From contig NZ_CP038636.1 in assembly GCF_004768545.1 (NCBI RefSeq), positions 496,001 through 560,000 of the forward strand: DNA of 64,000 nucleotides, written 5' to 3'. The notes below the pieces were generated by a model. The model worked only from the letters and a program-made list of their open reading frames with translations. It ran no database searches and was not told the DNA's origin. Both the position numbers and the translations under genes were made by a program. Below, one piece after another: positions 50,727 through 58,756 of the stretch. Source of the stretch: Cupriavidus oxalaticus (GTDB lineage Bacteria > Pseudomonadota > Gammaproteobacteria > Burkholderiales > Burkholderiaceae). Every line of letters starts with the position of its first letter. Position 1 is the stretch's first letter.

Positions 50727-51887
50727 GTGCCGCGCAGCGTGGCACGCAACTGGGGCACGACGCCTGTCATCGCACTGGCAGCACTTGGTGTCTTCGCAGG
50801 CGCGGCACATGCCCAGTCATCCATCACCTTGTACGGGACGCTGGACACCAACCTTGAAATCGACACCAACTTAAAGAGCGCGGGCGGCGGCTCGGCCAAT
50901 CGATACGCGCTGAACGGCGAAGGCCTGTCTGGTTCGCGATGGGGTTTGCGCGGCGTTGAAGATATCGGCGGCGGCCTGAGCAGCGTCTTTGTGCTGGAAA
51001 GCGGCGTAGGCGGCGACAATGGCACCCTGCAGCAAGGCGGCCGCCTGTTTGGCCGGCAGGCATTCGTCGGCCTGCAGAGCGCCACCTACGGCAAGATCAC
51101 CTTCGGGCGCCAATACACCTCGATGCTCGAGGCACTGGCCAACTTCTCGCCGGCGGCCATGTCGAGCCTGTATGAACCTGTCATCGCCCAGATCGGGCCG
51201 GTGTACCGCGAAGACAACACCCTCAAGTATTCCGGGACCTTTGGTCCGGTCAGCGTCGGGGCCCACTGGAGCTTTGGCACCGGCGGGAGCAGCGGCACCG
51301 TGGACCTCGGCCGGCTTGGCGGCTCGGGAGAGGTTCCGGGCCAGTTTCGCCGCGATACCGGCTATGGCGCCCGGGCGTCCTATACGGCAGGGTCGTTCAG
51401 CGCCACCGTGACCTATGACCAGGTGAACCCGAGCATCATCGGCACCAACGGCTTCGCCGGTACCGGCACCTTCAAGAAGGCCGCCGCAGCAGCCAGCTAC
51501 GCCGTCGGGCCCGCGATCTTCATGAGTGGATACCGCTGGGGCATGTCGACCGCGCCGGGGCAGACACTGACGCGCGACAACCTGTACTGGGCTGGCGTCT
51601 ACTACGAAATGACGCCTGCCCTGAGCCTGACGCTGGACTACTACTACCAGACGTTCCGGTCCTCGACCCTGCCGGCGCTGAGGCCTGCCGGCAATCCGAG
51701 GCAACTGATGTTCATTGCCGACTACCGCCTCTCCAAGCGTACGGACCTGTACCTGACCACCGCTTACGCCAGGAATGCCGGCCTGTGCCTGGACACCGCA
51801 TCCATTGCGTTCAACAACGGTTACCAGCCCGGTGCCGGCAAGAACAGCATGTTCGGCGCAGCACTGGGTATCCGCCACAACTTCTGA
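50727..51887 (+). CDS. Outer-membrane porin, Burkholderiales OmpC/Omp32 type (second)
   Basis: About 386 residues. From GTG 50727 (behind TGAGGAGAAAC) the signal peptide VPRSVARNWGTTPVIALAAL.. ends at AHA-QSS. The mature start SSITLYGTLDTNLEID, RWGLRGVEDIGGG, KITFGRQYTSMLEAL and the C-terminal GAALGIRHNF (final Phe) are porin hallmarks. The upstream ATG at 50649 would add 26 charged residues in front of the signal, so the GTG is preferred. It is divergent from tetR and sits behind a TetR-type palindrome, so it is probably induced together with the amine operon as its outer-membrane entry channel. Confidence 0.9.
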   Translation: MPRSVARNWGTTPVIALAALGVFAGAAHAQSSITLYGTLDTNLEIDTNLKSAGGGSANRYALNGEGLSGSRWGLRGVEDIGGGLSSVFVLESGVGGDNGTLQQGGRLFGRQAFVGLQSATYGKITFGRQYTSMLEALANFSPAAMSSLYEPVIAQIGPVYREDNTLKYSGTFGPVSVGAHWSFGTGGSSGTVDLGRLGGSGEVPGQFRRDTGYGARASYTAGSFSATVTYDQVNPSIIGTNGFAGTGTFKKAAAAASYAVGPAIFMSGYRWGMSTAPGQTLTRDNLYWAGVYYEMTPALSLTLDYYYQTFRSSTLPALRPAGNPRQLMFIADYRLSKRTDLYLTTAYARNAGLCLDTASIAFNNGYQPGAGKNSMFGAALGIRHNF

Positions 51888-51923
51888 GCACGACGGATAT
51901 CGTCAAACCTTGGCCGATGCCAA

Positions 51924-51992
51924 CCCGATGCGGCGTTGCTTCAGCGTTCCGCATCGGGACATGGCGCGAGGACCACCATGGCGGCGGTCCTC
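51924..51992. terminator. Two hairpins in the convergent porin/hydrolase gap
   Basis: CCCGATGCGG (51924-51933) pairs with CCGCATCGGG (51949-51958). GAGGACC (51968-51974) pairs with GGTCCTC (51986-51992). They sit between genes that converge, with no clear T-runs. Confidence 0.5.
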
Positions 51993-52000
51993 AGGGTATG

Positions 52001-52927
52001 TCATCCCAACCGGTAGACGCCGTCTTCGTTCTTCTCAACCCGTCCGTCGGCCAGCAGCTCCGCCAGATGCTGGGAAATCGTACGGGTCTCGGCGTTGACC
52101 ACCCACAAGCCTTCATAGCCAGGCGGATACAGCAGCCGCCGGTCGACCAGCTGCGCCAGTGTCTTTGGCGATTCGCGCAGCATGGCCATCAGGCGCTGTT
52201 CGCGCTCGTCCAGCTTGGCCGCATAGGCCGCGAGATCACGCAGGAAGCGCTCGCGATCGGTGTAGACGCCCCGGTGATGGGACGTAACCCAAGCCTTGGC
52301 CGGAATCTCGGGCAGCCGTGCCAGGCTGCGACGGAAGTCCGCCAGGCTGGATCCCGCGTCGCCATAGTAAGGCCCGAATCCGGTCAGGTCGATGTCGCCC
52401 GTGAAAGCCACCCCCTCCGGTTCGACAAGAAGCACGGTGTGGCCCGCGGTGTGCCCTGGCAGGTGAAACGCGCGGATGCCGGCCTGCCCAAGATCCCAGT
52501 ATGCGCCGTCCACGTAGCCTTGCGCATCGGGCCGCGGCGCATAAAAGAACTCTCGCTGAAACTTGAGCAGCGTCTCCGATGCATAGTCCGCATTGCCGAA
52601 AGCGGCGATCATGCCATCCCAGCTCCTTGCCGCTGGCAAATCCCCCTCGTGCACATAGACCGATGCATGCGGGAGACGATGCAATCCAGCCATATGGTCC
52701 TCATGCACATGGCCCATCACCACCAGTTCGGTCGCGTCAAACTCGGGGCCGATATAGTTCGCGACCAGCGGGGTGTCGAACGCCGCACGAGTGTCCGAGC
52801 CTCGTATCACTACCTGATTGCCGTCGGGGTATTTGCCGCTCTTCTCGCCTAAGAAGACCGAAACGCGCCCGAGATCCACGCGCCGGATGCGTCCCTGCAT
52901 GTCGGAACTGCTGAAAGCTGTGCTCAT
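52001..52927 (-). CDS. Metallo-beta-lactamase-fold hydrolase
   Basis: A 308-residue protein with the metal motif His73-Val-His75-Glu-Asp77-His78 (GHVHEDHMAG), His159 in LPGHTAGH and Asp178 in TGDID, giving a dinuclear zinc site. The C-terminal about 80 residues (EREQRLMAMLRESPKTLAQL, ISQHLAELLADGRVEKNE) form a winged-helix-like LACTB2-type domain. Such proteins hydrolyse thioesters, lactones or RNA; the neighbours (acyl-CoA and amine genes) make a thioesterase or lactonase role attractive. GGGAGGACG precedes the ATG. A motif 92 bp upstream (53019-53039) recurs before the acyl-CoA dehydrogenase at 62003. Confidence 0.9.
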   Translation of the reverse strand: MSTAFSSSDMQGRIRRVDLGRVSVFLGEKSGKYPDGNQVVIRGSDTRAAFDTPLVANYIGPEFDATELVVMGHVHEDHMAGLHRLPHASVYVHEGDLPAARSWDGMIAAFGNADYASETLLKFQREFFYAPRPDAQGYVDGAYWDLGQAGIRAFHLPGHTAGHTVLLVEPEGVAFTGDIDLTGFGPYYGDAGSSLADFRRSLARLPEIPAKAWVTSHHRGVYTDRERFLRDLAAYAAKLDEREQRLMAMLRESPKTLAQLVDRRLLYPPGYEGLWVVNAETRTISQHLAELLADGRVEKNEDGVYRLG

Positions 52928-53018
52928 GTCAATCGTCCTCCCTGGCGGTCCGTTGCGGTCTCCCCGCGGCCGAGATGCTCCAGGAGCGATCAGGCCGGGT
53001 TGCGAAACGCTGTCTTCA

Positions 53019-53039
53019 GTCTATTTATAATAACATTAG
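53019..53039 (-). promoter_or_regulatory. Promoter-region motif shared with 62074-62094
   Basis: GTCTATTTATAATAACATTAG (plus strand) matches 15 of 21 bases of the sequence upstream of the acyl-CoA dehydrogenase at 62003. On the minus strand it contains TATAAAT, a possible -10, about 90 bp before the hydrolase gene. Confidence 0.4.
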
Positions 53040-53151
53040 TCATCAGAATAGAAGGTGATTGAAAACGCAGGCCGCATAGTTTCCTGGGTTAGCACATCGC
53101 CGGCGTATCGGACAAGTGGCCGTATAGCGCGAGCAGTGGTCGTCAGCGGGA

Positions 53152-54630
53152 TCAGTCCACCGCCTTGAACATGTCCTCGACCACCTTCTTGGCGTCGCCG
53201 AACACCATCATGGTCTTGTCCATGTAGAACAGCTCGTTGTCCAGGCCGGCGTAGCCCGCCGCCATCGAGCGCTTGTTGACGATGATGGTCTTGGCCTTGT
53301 ACGCCTCCAGGATCGGCATCCCGGCGATCGGCGACTTGGGATCGGTCTTGGCCGCCGGGTTGACCACGTCGTTGGCGCCCAGCACCAGCACCACGTCGGC
53401 CTGGCCGAACTCGCTGTTGATGTCTTCCATCTCGAAGACCTGGTCGTATGGCACCTCGGCCTCGGCCAGCAGCACGTTCATGTGGCCGGGCATGCGGCCC
53501 GCCACCGGGTGGATCGCGTACTTCACGGTCACGCCCTTTTCGGCCAGCTTTTCGGTCAGTTCCTTCAGCGCGTGCTGCGCGCGCGCCACCGCCAGGCCAT
53601 AGCCGGGGACGATGATCACGGTCTCGGCGTTGCCCATCAGGAAGGCGGCATCGTCGGCCGAGCCGGACTTCACGTTGCGCTGTGCCTGTGCGCCGGCGGC
53701 CGCGCCTGCCGACGCGTCGCCGCCGAAGCCGCCCAGGATCACGTTGAAGAACGAGCGGTTCATCGCGCGGCACATGATGTACGAGAGGATGGCACCGCTT
53801 GACCCCACCAGCGAGCCGGCGATGATCAGCATCGGGTTGTTCAGCGAGAAGCCGATGCCCGCCGCCGCCCAGCCCGAGTACGAGTTCAGCATCGACACCA
53901 CCACCGGCATGTCGGCGCCGCCGATCGGGATGATGATCAGCACGCCGAGCACGAAGGCGATCGCCAGCATGATCAGGAACGGCAGCCAGGCCTGCGACAT
54001 GAAGAAGATCACGCCGAAGCCGATCATCGCCACCGCCAGCAGCAGGTTCAGCCAGTGCTGGCCGGGGAACACCACCGGCGCGCCCTGGAACAGGCGGAAC
54101 TTGTAGCGCCCGGCCAGCTTACCGAAGGCGATCACCGAACCGGAGAAGGTGATGGCGCCGACGAAGCAGCCGATGAAGAGCTCGATCCGGTTGCCCAGCG
54201 GGATCAGGTGCGAACCTGCCGGCGTGATGCCGAACGCAGCCGGCTCGGCCACCGCGGCCACCGCGATGAACACCGCCGCGAGACCGATCAGCGAGTGCAT
54301 CGCCACGACCAGCTCGGGCATCTTGGTCATCTGCACCTTCCTGGCCACGTAGGCGCCGATGCCACCGCCGACCACCAGCGCGCCGAAGATCAGCGCCAGG
54401 CCGGAGCCCACCGACGACTGCGCCGTGCCGGCCGCCAGGAACTCATTCTTGAGCTTGATGATCAGGACCAGCGTGGTGACCACCGCGATCGCCATGCCGA
54501 TCATGCCGAAGGCATTGCCCTTGCGCGCCGAGGCCGGGTGCGACAGCCCCTTGAGCGCCTGGATAAAGCAGACCGAGGCCACCAGGTAGAGCAGGGTGAC
54601 GAGGTTCATGCTGACGAGGCCGGCTGCCAT
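53152..54630 (-). CDS. pntB: NAD(P) transhydrogenase subunit beta
   Basis: A 492-residue inner-membrane subunit of the proton-translocating transhydrogenase, which uses the proton gradient to make NADPH from NADH. The N-terminal two-thirds carry about nine hydrophobic helices (LVTLLYLVASVCFIQAL, FGMIGMAIAVVTTLVLII and on). The C-terminal soluble domain III binds NADP(H): VIIVPGYGLAVARAQHAL, HPVAGRMPGHMNVLLAEA, DVVLVLGANDVVNPAA, KRSMAAGYAGLDNELF. The start overlaps the stop of pntAB (TAATG). Supplying NADPH would support biosynthesis or oxygenase steps, but pnt genes are general metabolism. Confidence 0.97.
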   Translation of the reverse strand: MAAGLVSMNLVTLLYLVASVCFIQALKGLSHPASARKGNAFGMIGMAIAVVTTLVLIIKLKNEFLAAGTAQSSVGSGLALIFGALVVGGGIGAYVARKVQMTKMPELVVAMHSLIGLAAVFIAVAAVAEPAAFGITPAGSHLIPLGNRIELFIGCFVGAITFSGSVIAFGKLAGRYKFRLFQGAPVVFPGQHWLNLLLAVAMIGFGVIFFMSQAWLPFLIMLAIAFVLGVLIIIPIGGADMPVVVSMLNSYSGWAAAGIGFSLNNPMLIIAGSLVGSSGAILSYIMCRAMNRSFFNVILGGFGGDASAGAAAGAQAQRNVKSGSADDAAFLMGNAETVIIVPGYGLAVARAQHALKELTEKLAEKGVTVKYAIHPVAGRMPGHMNVLLAEAEVPYDQVFEMEDINSEFGQADVVLVLGANDVVNPAAKTDPKSPIAGMPILEAYKAKTIIVNKRSMAAGYAGLDNELFYMDKTMMVFGDAKKVVEDMFKAVD

Positions 54631-54971
54631 TACGCGCCCTCCCTGGCCAGTGCCTGCTTGGGTTCGGTCGCCTTGGCCTTCGGCTCCTTCTTCTTGAACA
54701 TTTCCAGCATGCGCTGGGTGACCAGGAAGCCGCCGAACACGTTGACCGCGGCCAGTGCCACCGCCAGCGTGCCCATCACGCGCCCGACGCCGCCTTCGGT
54801 CAGGCCCGCGGCCAGCATCGCACCGACGATGATGATGGCCGAGATCGCGTTGGTTACCGCCATCAGGGGCGTATGCAGGGCCGGCGTGACCGTCCAGACC
54901 ACGTGGTAGCCCACGTAGATCGCCAGCACGAAGATGATCAGGTTGATCACCGTGTGGTTCACCATCTCCAT
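54630..54971 (-). CDS. pntAB: NAD(P) transhydrogenase subunit alpha 2 (membrane part)
   Basis: A 113-residue protein corresponding to the membrane end of E. coli PntA. It has three or four hydrophobic helices: [52 protein letters not shown], then a Lys-rich tail. GGAG lies seven bases before the ATG at 54971. It starts 20 bp after the pntAA stop and its own stop overlaps pntB, so the three are translationally coupled. Confidence 0.95.
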   Translation of the reverse strand: MEMVNHTVINLIIFVLAIYVGYHVVWTVTPALHTPLMAVTNAISAIIIVGAMLAAGLTEGGVGRVMGTLAVALAAVNVFGGFLVTQRMLEMFKKKEPKAKATEPKQALAREGA

Positions 54972-54991
54972 CGACTTCTCCTTCGTTTGCC

Positions 54992-56110
54992 TTAACCTGC
55001 TCGCACGACCTGGCCGTCCCGGCACATCAGGCAGGCGGCGACGATGTCGTCTTCGAGGTTGAGCGTGCACTGGCCATCCTTGTCGACGACCAGCTTGAGG
55101 AAATCCAGCACGTTGCGGGCGTAAAGCGCCGAGGCGTCGGCCGCGACCATGCTGGCCAGGTTGGTATGGCCGATGAGGGTGACGCCATGGCGCTCGACCA
55201 CCTGGTCGGCCACCGTCAGCGGGCAGTTGCCGCCCTGCGCGGCGGCCAGGTCGACCACCACCGAGCCCGGCTTCATCTGCTGCACGGTCGCTTCCTGCAG
55301 CAGCACCGGCGCCTTGCGGCCCGGGATCAGCGCGGTGGTGATGACGATGTCGGCCTGGATCGCGCGCTGGTGCACCAGCTCGGCCTGGCGCTTCATCCAG
55401 TCCGGCGGCATCGGGCGCGCATAGCCGCCCACGCCCTGCGCGATCTCGCGCTCTTCGTCGGTCAGGAACGGCACGTCGAGGAACTTGCCGCCGAGCGATT
55501 CGATCTGTTCCTTCACAGCGGGGCGGACGTCGGACGCTTCGATCACCGCGCCCAGGCGCTTGGCGGTGGCGATCGCCTGCAGGCCCGCCACGCCGGCGCC
55601 CAGGATCAGCACGCGCGCGGCCTTGACGGTGCCGGCGGCGGTCATCAGCATCGGCATGAAGCGCTGGTAGTGGTGCGCGGCCACCAGCACGGCCTTGTAG
55701 CCGGCGATGTTGGCCTGCGACGAGAGCACGTCCATGCTCTGCGCGCGCGTGGTGCGCGGCGCGGCCTCGAGCGCGAAGGCGGTCACATTGGCAACCGCCA
55801 TGCGCGCGTTGTTCTCGGCATCGAAGGGATTGAGCATGCCCACCAGTACGGCCCCCGGCTTCATCTGTGCCAGTTCCGCGTCGTCCGGGGCGCGCACCTT
55901 GAGCACCAGCTGTGCTCCCAGCGCTTCGGCAGCGGTGCCGATGGTGGCGCCGACCGCTTCATACGCGCCATCGGGCTGACTGGCGCGAACGCCGGCGCCG
56001 GCCTGGACGACCACCTTGTGGCCCTGGGCGACGTACTTCTTGACCGTCTCGGGGGTGGCGGCGACGCGAGTTTCGCCGCGTAGTGTTTCCAGCGGAATAC
56101 CAATTTGCAT
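54992..56110 (-). CDS. pntAA: NAD(P) transhydrogenase subunit alpha 1 (NAD-binding)
   Basis: A 372-residue soluble domain I of the transhydrogenase, binding NAD(H). The start [17 protein letters not shown] is shared with alanine dehydrogenase. The mobile and NAD-binding parts are [38 protein letters not shown] and [17 protein letters not shown]. coli has this fused to the membrane part; the split form is usual in Cupriavidus and other proteobacteria. AAGGGAA lies 10 bases before the ATG. A palindrome and a tandem repeat are found in the upstream region. Confidence 0.96.
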   Translation of the reverse strand: MQIGIPLETLRGETRVAATPETVKKYVAQGHKVVVQAGAGVRASQPDGAYEAVGATIGTAAEALGAQLVLKVRAPDDAELAQMKPGAVLVGMLNPFDAENNARMAVANVTAFALEAAPRTTRAQSMDVLSSQANIAGYKAVLVAAHHYQRFMPMLMTAAGTVKAARVLILGAGVAGLQAIATAKRLGAVIEASDVRPAVKEQIESLGGKFLDVPFLTDEEREIAQGVGGYARPMPPDWMKRQAELVHQRAIQADIVITTALIPGRKAPVLLQEATVQQMKPGSVVVDLAAAQGGNCPLTVADQVVERHGVTLIGHTNLASMVAADASALYARNVLDFLKLVVDKDGQCTLNLEDDIVAACLMCRDGQVVRAG

Positions 56111-56148
56111 ATCAATAAATTCCCTTGCACCGAAAGCCCACCAGAAGG

Positions 56149-56195
56149 CCGAGCCCCGGCTCGGTTCCTTAGTAATCCTTAGTAATGCGAATTAC
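56149..56195. promoter_or_regulatory. Hairpin, tandem 10-bp repeat and palindrome upstream of pntAA
   Basis: CCGAGCC/GGCTCGG (56149-56164) is a hairpin. Two exact copies of CCTTAGTAAT follow at 56167-56186. GTAAT-GCGA-ATTAC (56182-56195) is a small palindrome. The hairpin may end the kinase gene transcript; the repeats may be a control site of pnt. Confidence 0.4.
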
Positions 56196-56288
56196 CATTT
56201 AGCGGGATGCCCTGGCGTCAGGCCCGTATGACAGCTTCGGAAGCGCGGTGCCGACAAACCTATGCCGCTGGAGCCCCCTGGATGCAGG

Positions 56289-57365
56289 TCATCGCGCCTG
56301 CTTCTGCAGGTACTTCCAGGCCATCGCAGCCATCGGCCGGGCCAGCTTTCCCGCTTCGAGCGCCTGCGCCGACGCCGCCGTGCCATCCACCACGCGCTTC
56401 ATGATCCCCTGCAGGATGCCTGCGGTTCGGAACATGCTGAACGCGAGATAGAAGTTCCAGTTCCCCGAGATCTTGCGCCCGGTGCGCTGCTCATACGCGT
56501 GGCGGTAGGCCGCTTCATCCGGGATCCCCAGGCTGCCCCGGTCGATGCCGCCCATGCCGCGCAGCGGCCCCGGAGAAATGTGCCAGCTCATGCAGTGATA
56601 GCTGAAGTCCGCCATCGGATGGCCGAGCGTCGACAGCTCCCAGTCGAGCAGCGAGAGTACGCGAGGCTCGGTGGGATGGAACATGAGGTTGTCGAGCCGG
56701 TAGTCACCGTGCACGATGCAGACCTGCTCCTCCGCTTCCCCCGGGATCTGGTCGGGCAGCGATGCAATCAGTGCATCCATCGCCGGAATCGATTCGGTTT
56801 CAGACAGCCTGTACTGCCTGCTCCATCGTTCGATCTGGCGGAAGAAATAGTTGCCGGGCTTACCGTAGTCCGCGAGACCGATGGTTTTGTAGTCCACGCG
56901 ATGCAGTGCCGCGATCACGCGATTCATCTCATCGTAGATCGCCGTACGCTCGCTGTTGCTCATACCAGGCAGCGCAGGATCCCATAGCACGCGGCCATTG
57001 ACGAATTCCATGATGTAGAAAGCACGGCCGATGACGGCTTCGTCCTCGCATAGGGCATACATCCTGGCCACGGGCACTTCAGTGCCGGCAAGCGCCGCCA
57101 TCACACGAAACTCGCGCTCGATGGCGTGCGCGGACGGCAGCAGCTTTGCCTTCGGCGCCGGCTTGGCGCGCATGACGTAAGCCTGGCGCGGCGTAACCAG
57201 CTTGTAAGTGGGGTTGGACTGCCCACCGCTGAACCGCTCGACGGTCAGCGGGCCGGCAAAGCCTTCCACCTGGCGCGCCATCCAGGCTTCAAGTCCGGCC
57301 GGGTCAAAGCCCAGTGTCTCCTTTGCCGGCTGCGTGCCGGCGAACGCTGAAGAAGCATTGCTCAT
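56289..57365 (-). CDS. APH/choline-kinase-family phosphotransferase (acyl-CoA dehydrogenase-associated)
   Basis: A 358-residue kinase-fold protein. SGGQSNPTYKL is the glycine-rich loop, VMRAKPAPKAKLLPSAHAIE holds the Lys region, IVHGDYRLDNLMFHP is the Brenner motif with the catalytic Asp and Asn, and LSLLDWELSTLGHPMADFSY is the metal-binding DxD-like segment. This subgroup is the N-terminal domain of human ACAD10/11 and is found next to acyl-CoA dehydrogenases in bacteria; it phosphorylates hydroxyacyl-CoA so the dehydrogenase partner can remove the phosphate (4-hydroxyacid catabolism). An acyl-CoA dehydrogenase is five genes upstream (60714-62003). Thirteen bp separate it from the membrane-protein gene. 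Confidence 0.9.
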   Translation of the reverse strand: MSNASSAFAGTQPAKETLGFDPAGLEAWMARQVEGFAGPLTVERFSGGQSNPTYKLVTPRQAYVMRAKPAPKAKLLPSAHAIEREFRVMAALAGTEVPVARMYALCEDEAVIGRAFYIMEFVNGRVLWDPALPGMSNSERTAIYDEMNRVIAALHRVDYKTIGLADYGKPGNYFFRQIERWSRQYRLSETESIPAMDALIASLPDQIPGEAEEQVCIVHGDYRLDNLMFHPTEPRVLSLLDWELSTLGHPMADFSYHCMSWHISPGPLRGMGGIDRGSLGIPDEAAYRHAYEQRTGRKISGNWNFYLAFSMFRTAGILQGIMKRVVDGTAASAQALEAGKLARPMAAMAWKYLQKQAR

Positions 57366-57378
57366 CCGGTCGCCCCGT

Positions 57379-58050
57379 TCATTGAAGCGCCGGCATGGGA
57401 GCCAGCGACTCCGCATCCTTCTCTGCGCGATCCAGCGCGCAGTACGCGTAATACAGCTCGACACACAAGAACGACCACGTCAGGCAAGCGAGGGTAAAGA
57501 AGATCAGGTGTTGCTCGTCATCGCCGGGAATTGTGTGGAAATCGTAGATGCATGCAATGGCTTGCCCGGTCAGCAGGACCATGAATACGCCAAATGCATG
57601 CCAGCCTTCCCCGGCGCTGAGCAGCTTCCAGGCAAACCAGGCCAGGTACACCGAAAATACCGACCACATCACCACATAGAAATACGGCCTTGGCTGCGCC
57701 AGCGCGTCGACTGACAACAACACGGCCGTCCCCGCGATCGCTCCCGCGAAGAGCACGACATCCATCAGGATGGACGGCTTGTAGCGATGCGTAACGGACA
57801 TCAGTCCGGCCAGGGCAACCACGGGAATGCCGAAGCCCCGTGAGAACGCATCGCAAAAGTACGAGATGCCATACGAGACCTGCACGCCGCCCAGGGCGAA
57901 AAGCAGGAAATTAGACGCCGAGAAGGTCACGACCAGCCATTCAAAGCCGAGCAGGTAGTTGCGCTTCCCGAGGAACTTCAGGCCGTGGATCAATGACGTC
58001 ACCACGAGGACGAACATGGCAAAACAGAGAAGATAGAGATTACGGTCCAT
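57379..58050 (-). CDS. Multi-pass membrane protein of unknown function
   Basis: A 223-residue hydrophobic protein with about seven predicted helices (LYLLCFAMFVLVVTSLIHGL, WLVVTFSASNFLLFALGG, GIPVVALAGLMSV, LMDVVLFAGAIAGTAVLL, YFYVVMWSVFSVYLAWFAW, FGVFMVLLTGQAIACIY, LIFFTLACLTWSFLCVELYY). No family was recognised. Conserved-looking polar groups include several His residues in or near helices (SLIHGL, SVTHRY, IYDFHTIPGDDEQH), which could hold a heme or metal. GGGAG lies seven bases before the ATG. It sits between the kinase and a diheme cytochrome c, so a role in anchoring or electron transfer is possible but not shown. Confidence 0.75.
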   Translation of the reverse strand: MDRNLYLLCFAMFVLVVTSLIHGLKFLGKRNYLLGFEWLVVTFSASNFLLFALGGVQVSYGISYFCDAFSRGFGIPVVALAGLMSVTHRYKPSILMDVVLFAGAIAGTAVLLSVDALAQPRPYFYVVMWSVFSVYLAWFAWKLLSAGEGWHAFGVFMVLLTGQAIACIYDFHTIPGDDEQHLIFFTLACLTWSFLCVELYYAYCALDRAEKDAESLAPMPALQ

Positions 58051-58087
58051 CACGACTCCCAAGGCTCGATTTGCAGGTTTGGATTGT

Positions 58088-58747
58088 TCATGGCTTTTGC
58101 GGCGCCAGGCTGGCGAGATAAGTGGCCATCGCCTTGCGGTCCTCCGGTGACGCCGCCGCAGCCACGCTTTTCATCACCCCGGTCGGTTCGCCGCGCGTGC
58201 CGGTGGCAAACGCATCAAACTGCGCCAGCAGATACTCGTAGCCCTGGCCCGCGAGGCGCGGGAACTGGTCGCGCCCAATCAGTTGGCTGCCGTGGCACGC
58301 GGCGCAGTTTCCCGACGCCACCAGCCGCTTGCCCTTCTCCAGCAATCCGGCATCTGGCGTGAAGTAGCGGTTGGCGCCGGCTGGCTGCCTGGCGAAGTGG
58401 CCGGCAAGATCGTTGATCTCGGTCTCGCTCATCGTCCTGGCCAGTGGACCCATGATCGGATCGGACCGCTCCCCGCTGGCGAACTTGTGAAGCTGGGCCG
58501 CCACGTATGGTGCCGGCTGGCCCGCCAGGCTCGGATAGCCCTGGTGCAGCGAATTGCCCCTGGCGCCGTGACAGCCGATGCAGGCGTCGGACACGCGCGG
58601 CCACGGGCTGCCATCGGTCTCATACGCGGCAGCCGACGCCGTGATATAGCGGTCGAGGCGATAGATCCCAAGGAGGTCGCCGCCGAACCATGCGAGCAGC
58701 CCGGCGACGGCGATCGCGGGAACGCCCAGCCATATGCGTTTCTTCAT
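58088..58747 (-). CDS. Diheme cytochrome c
   Basis: A 219-residue protein with an N-terminal uncleaved-looking signal or anchor (MKKRIWLGVPAIAVAGLLAW). It has two heme c sites, Cys56-IG-Cys59-His60 and Cys148-AA-Cys151-His152, each followed by a possible axial Met (DPIMGPLA; TGVMKS). The two domains repeat the FPRLAGQ/YPSLAGQ and QL..FA blocks of cytochrome c4/c553. Nine bp upstream is the Tat-exported flavin amine oxidase, so this cytochrome is the natural electron acceptor for that enzyme in the periplasm, as CycN is for NicA2 in nicotine degradation. Confidence 0.93.
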   Translation of the reverse strand: MKKRIWLGVPAIAVAGLLAWFGGDLLGIYRLDRYITASAAAYETDGSPWPRVSDACIGCHGARGNSLHQGYPSLAGQPAPYVAAQLHKFASGERSDPIMGPLARTMSETEINDLAGHFARQPAGANRYFTPDAGLLEKGKRLVASGNCAACHGSQLIGRDQFPRLAGQGYEYLLAQFDAFATGTRGEPTGVMKSVAAAASPEDRKAMATYLASLAPQKP

Positions 58748-58756
58748 TTCCGTCTC

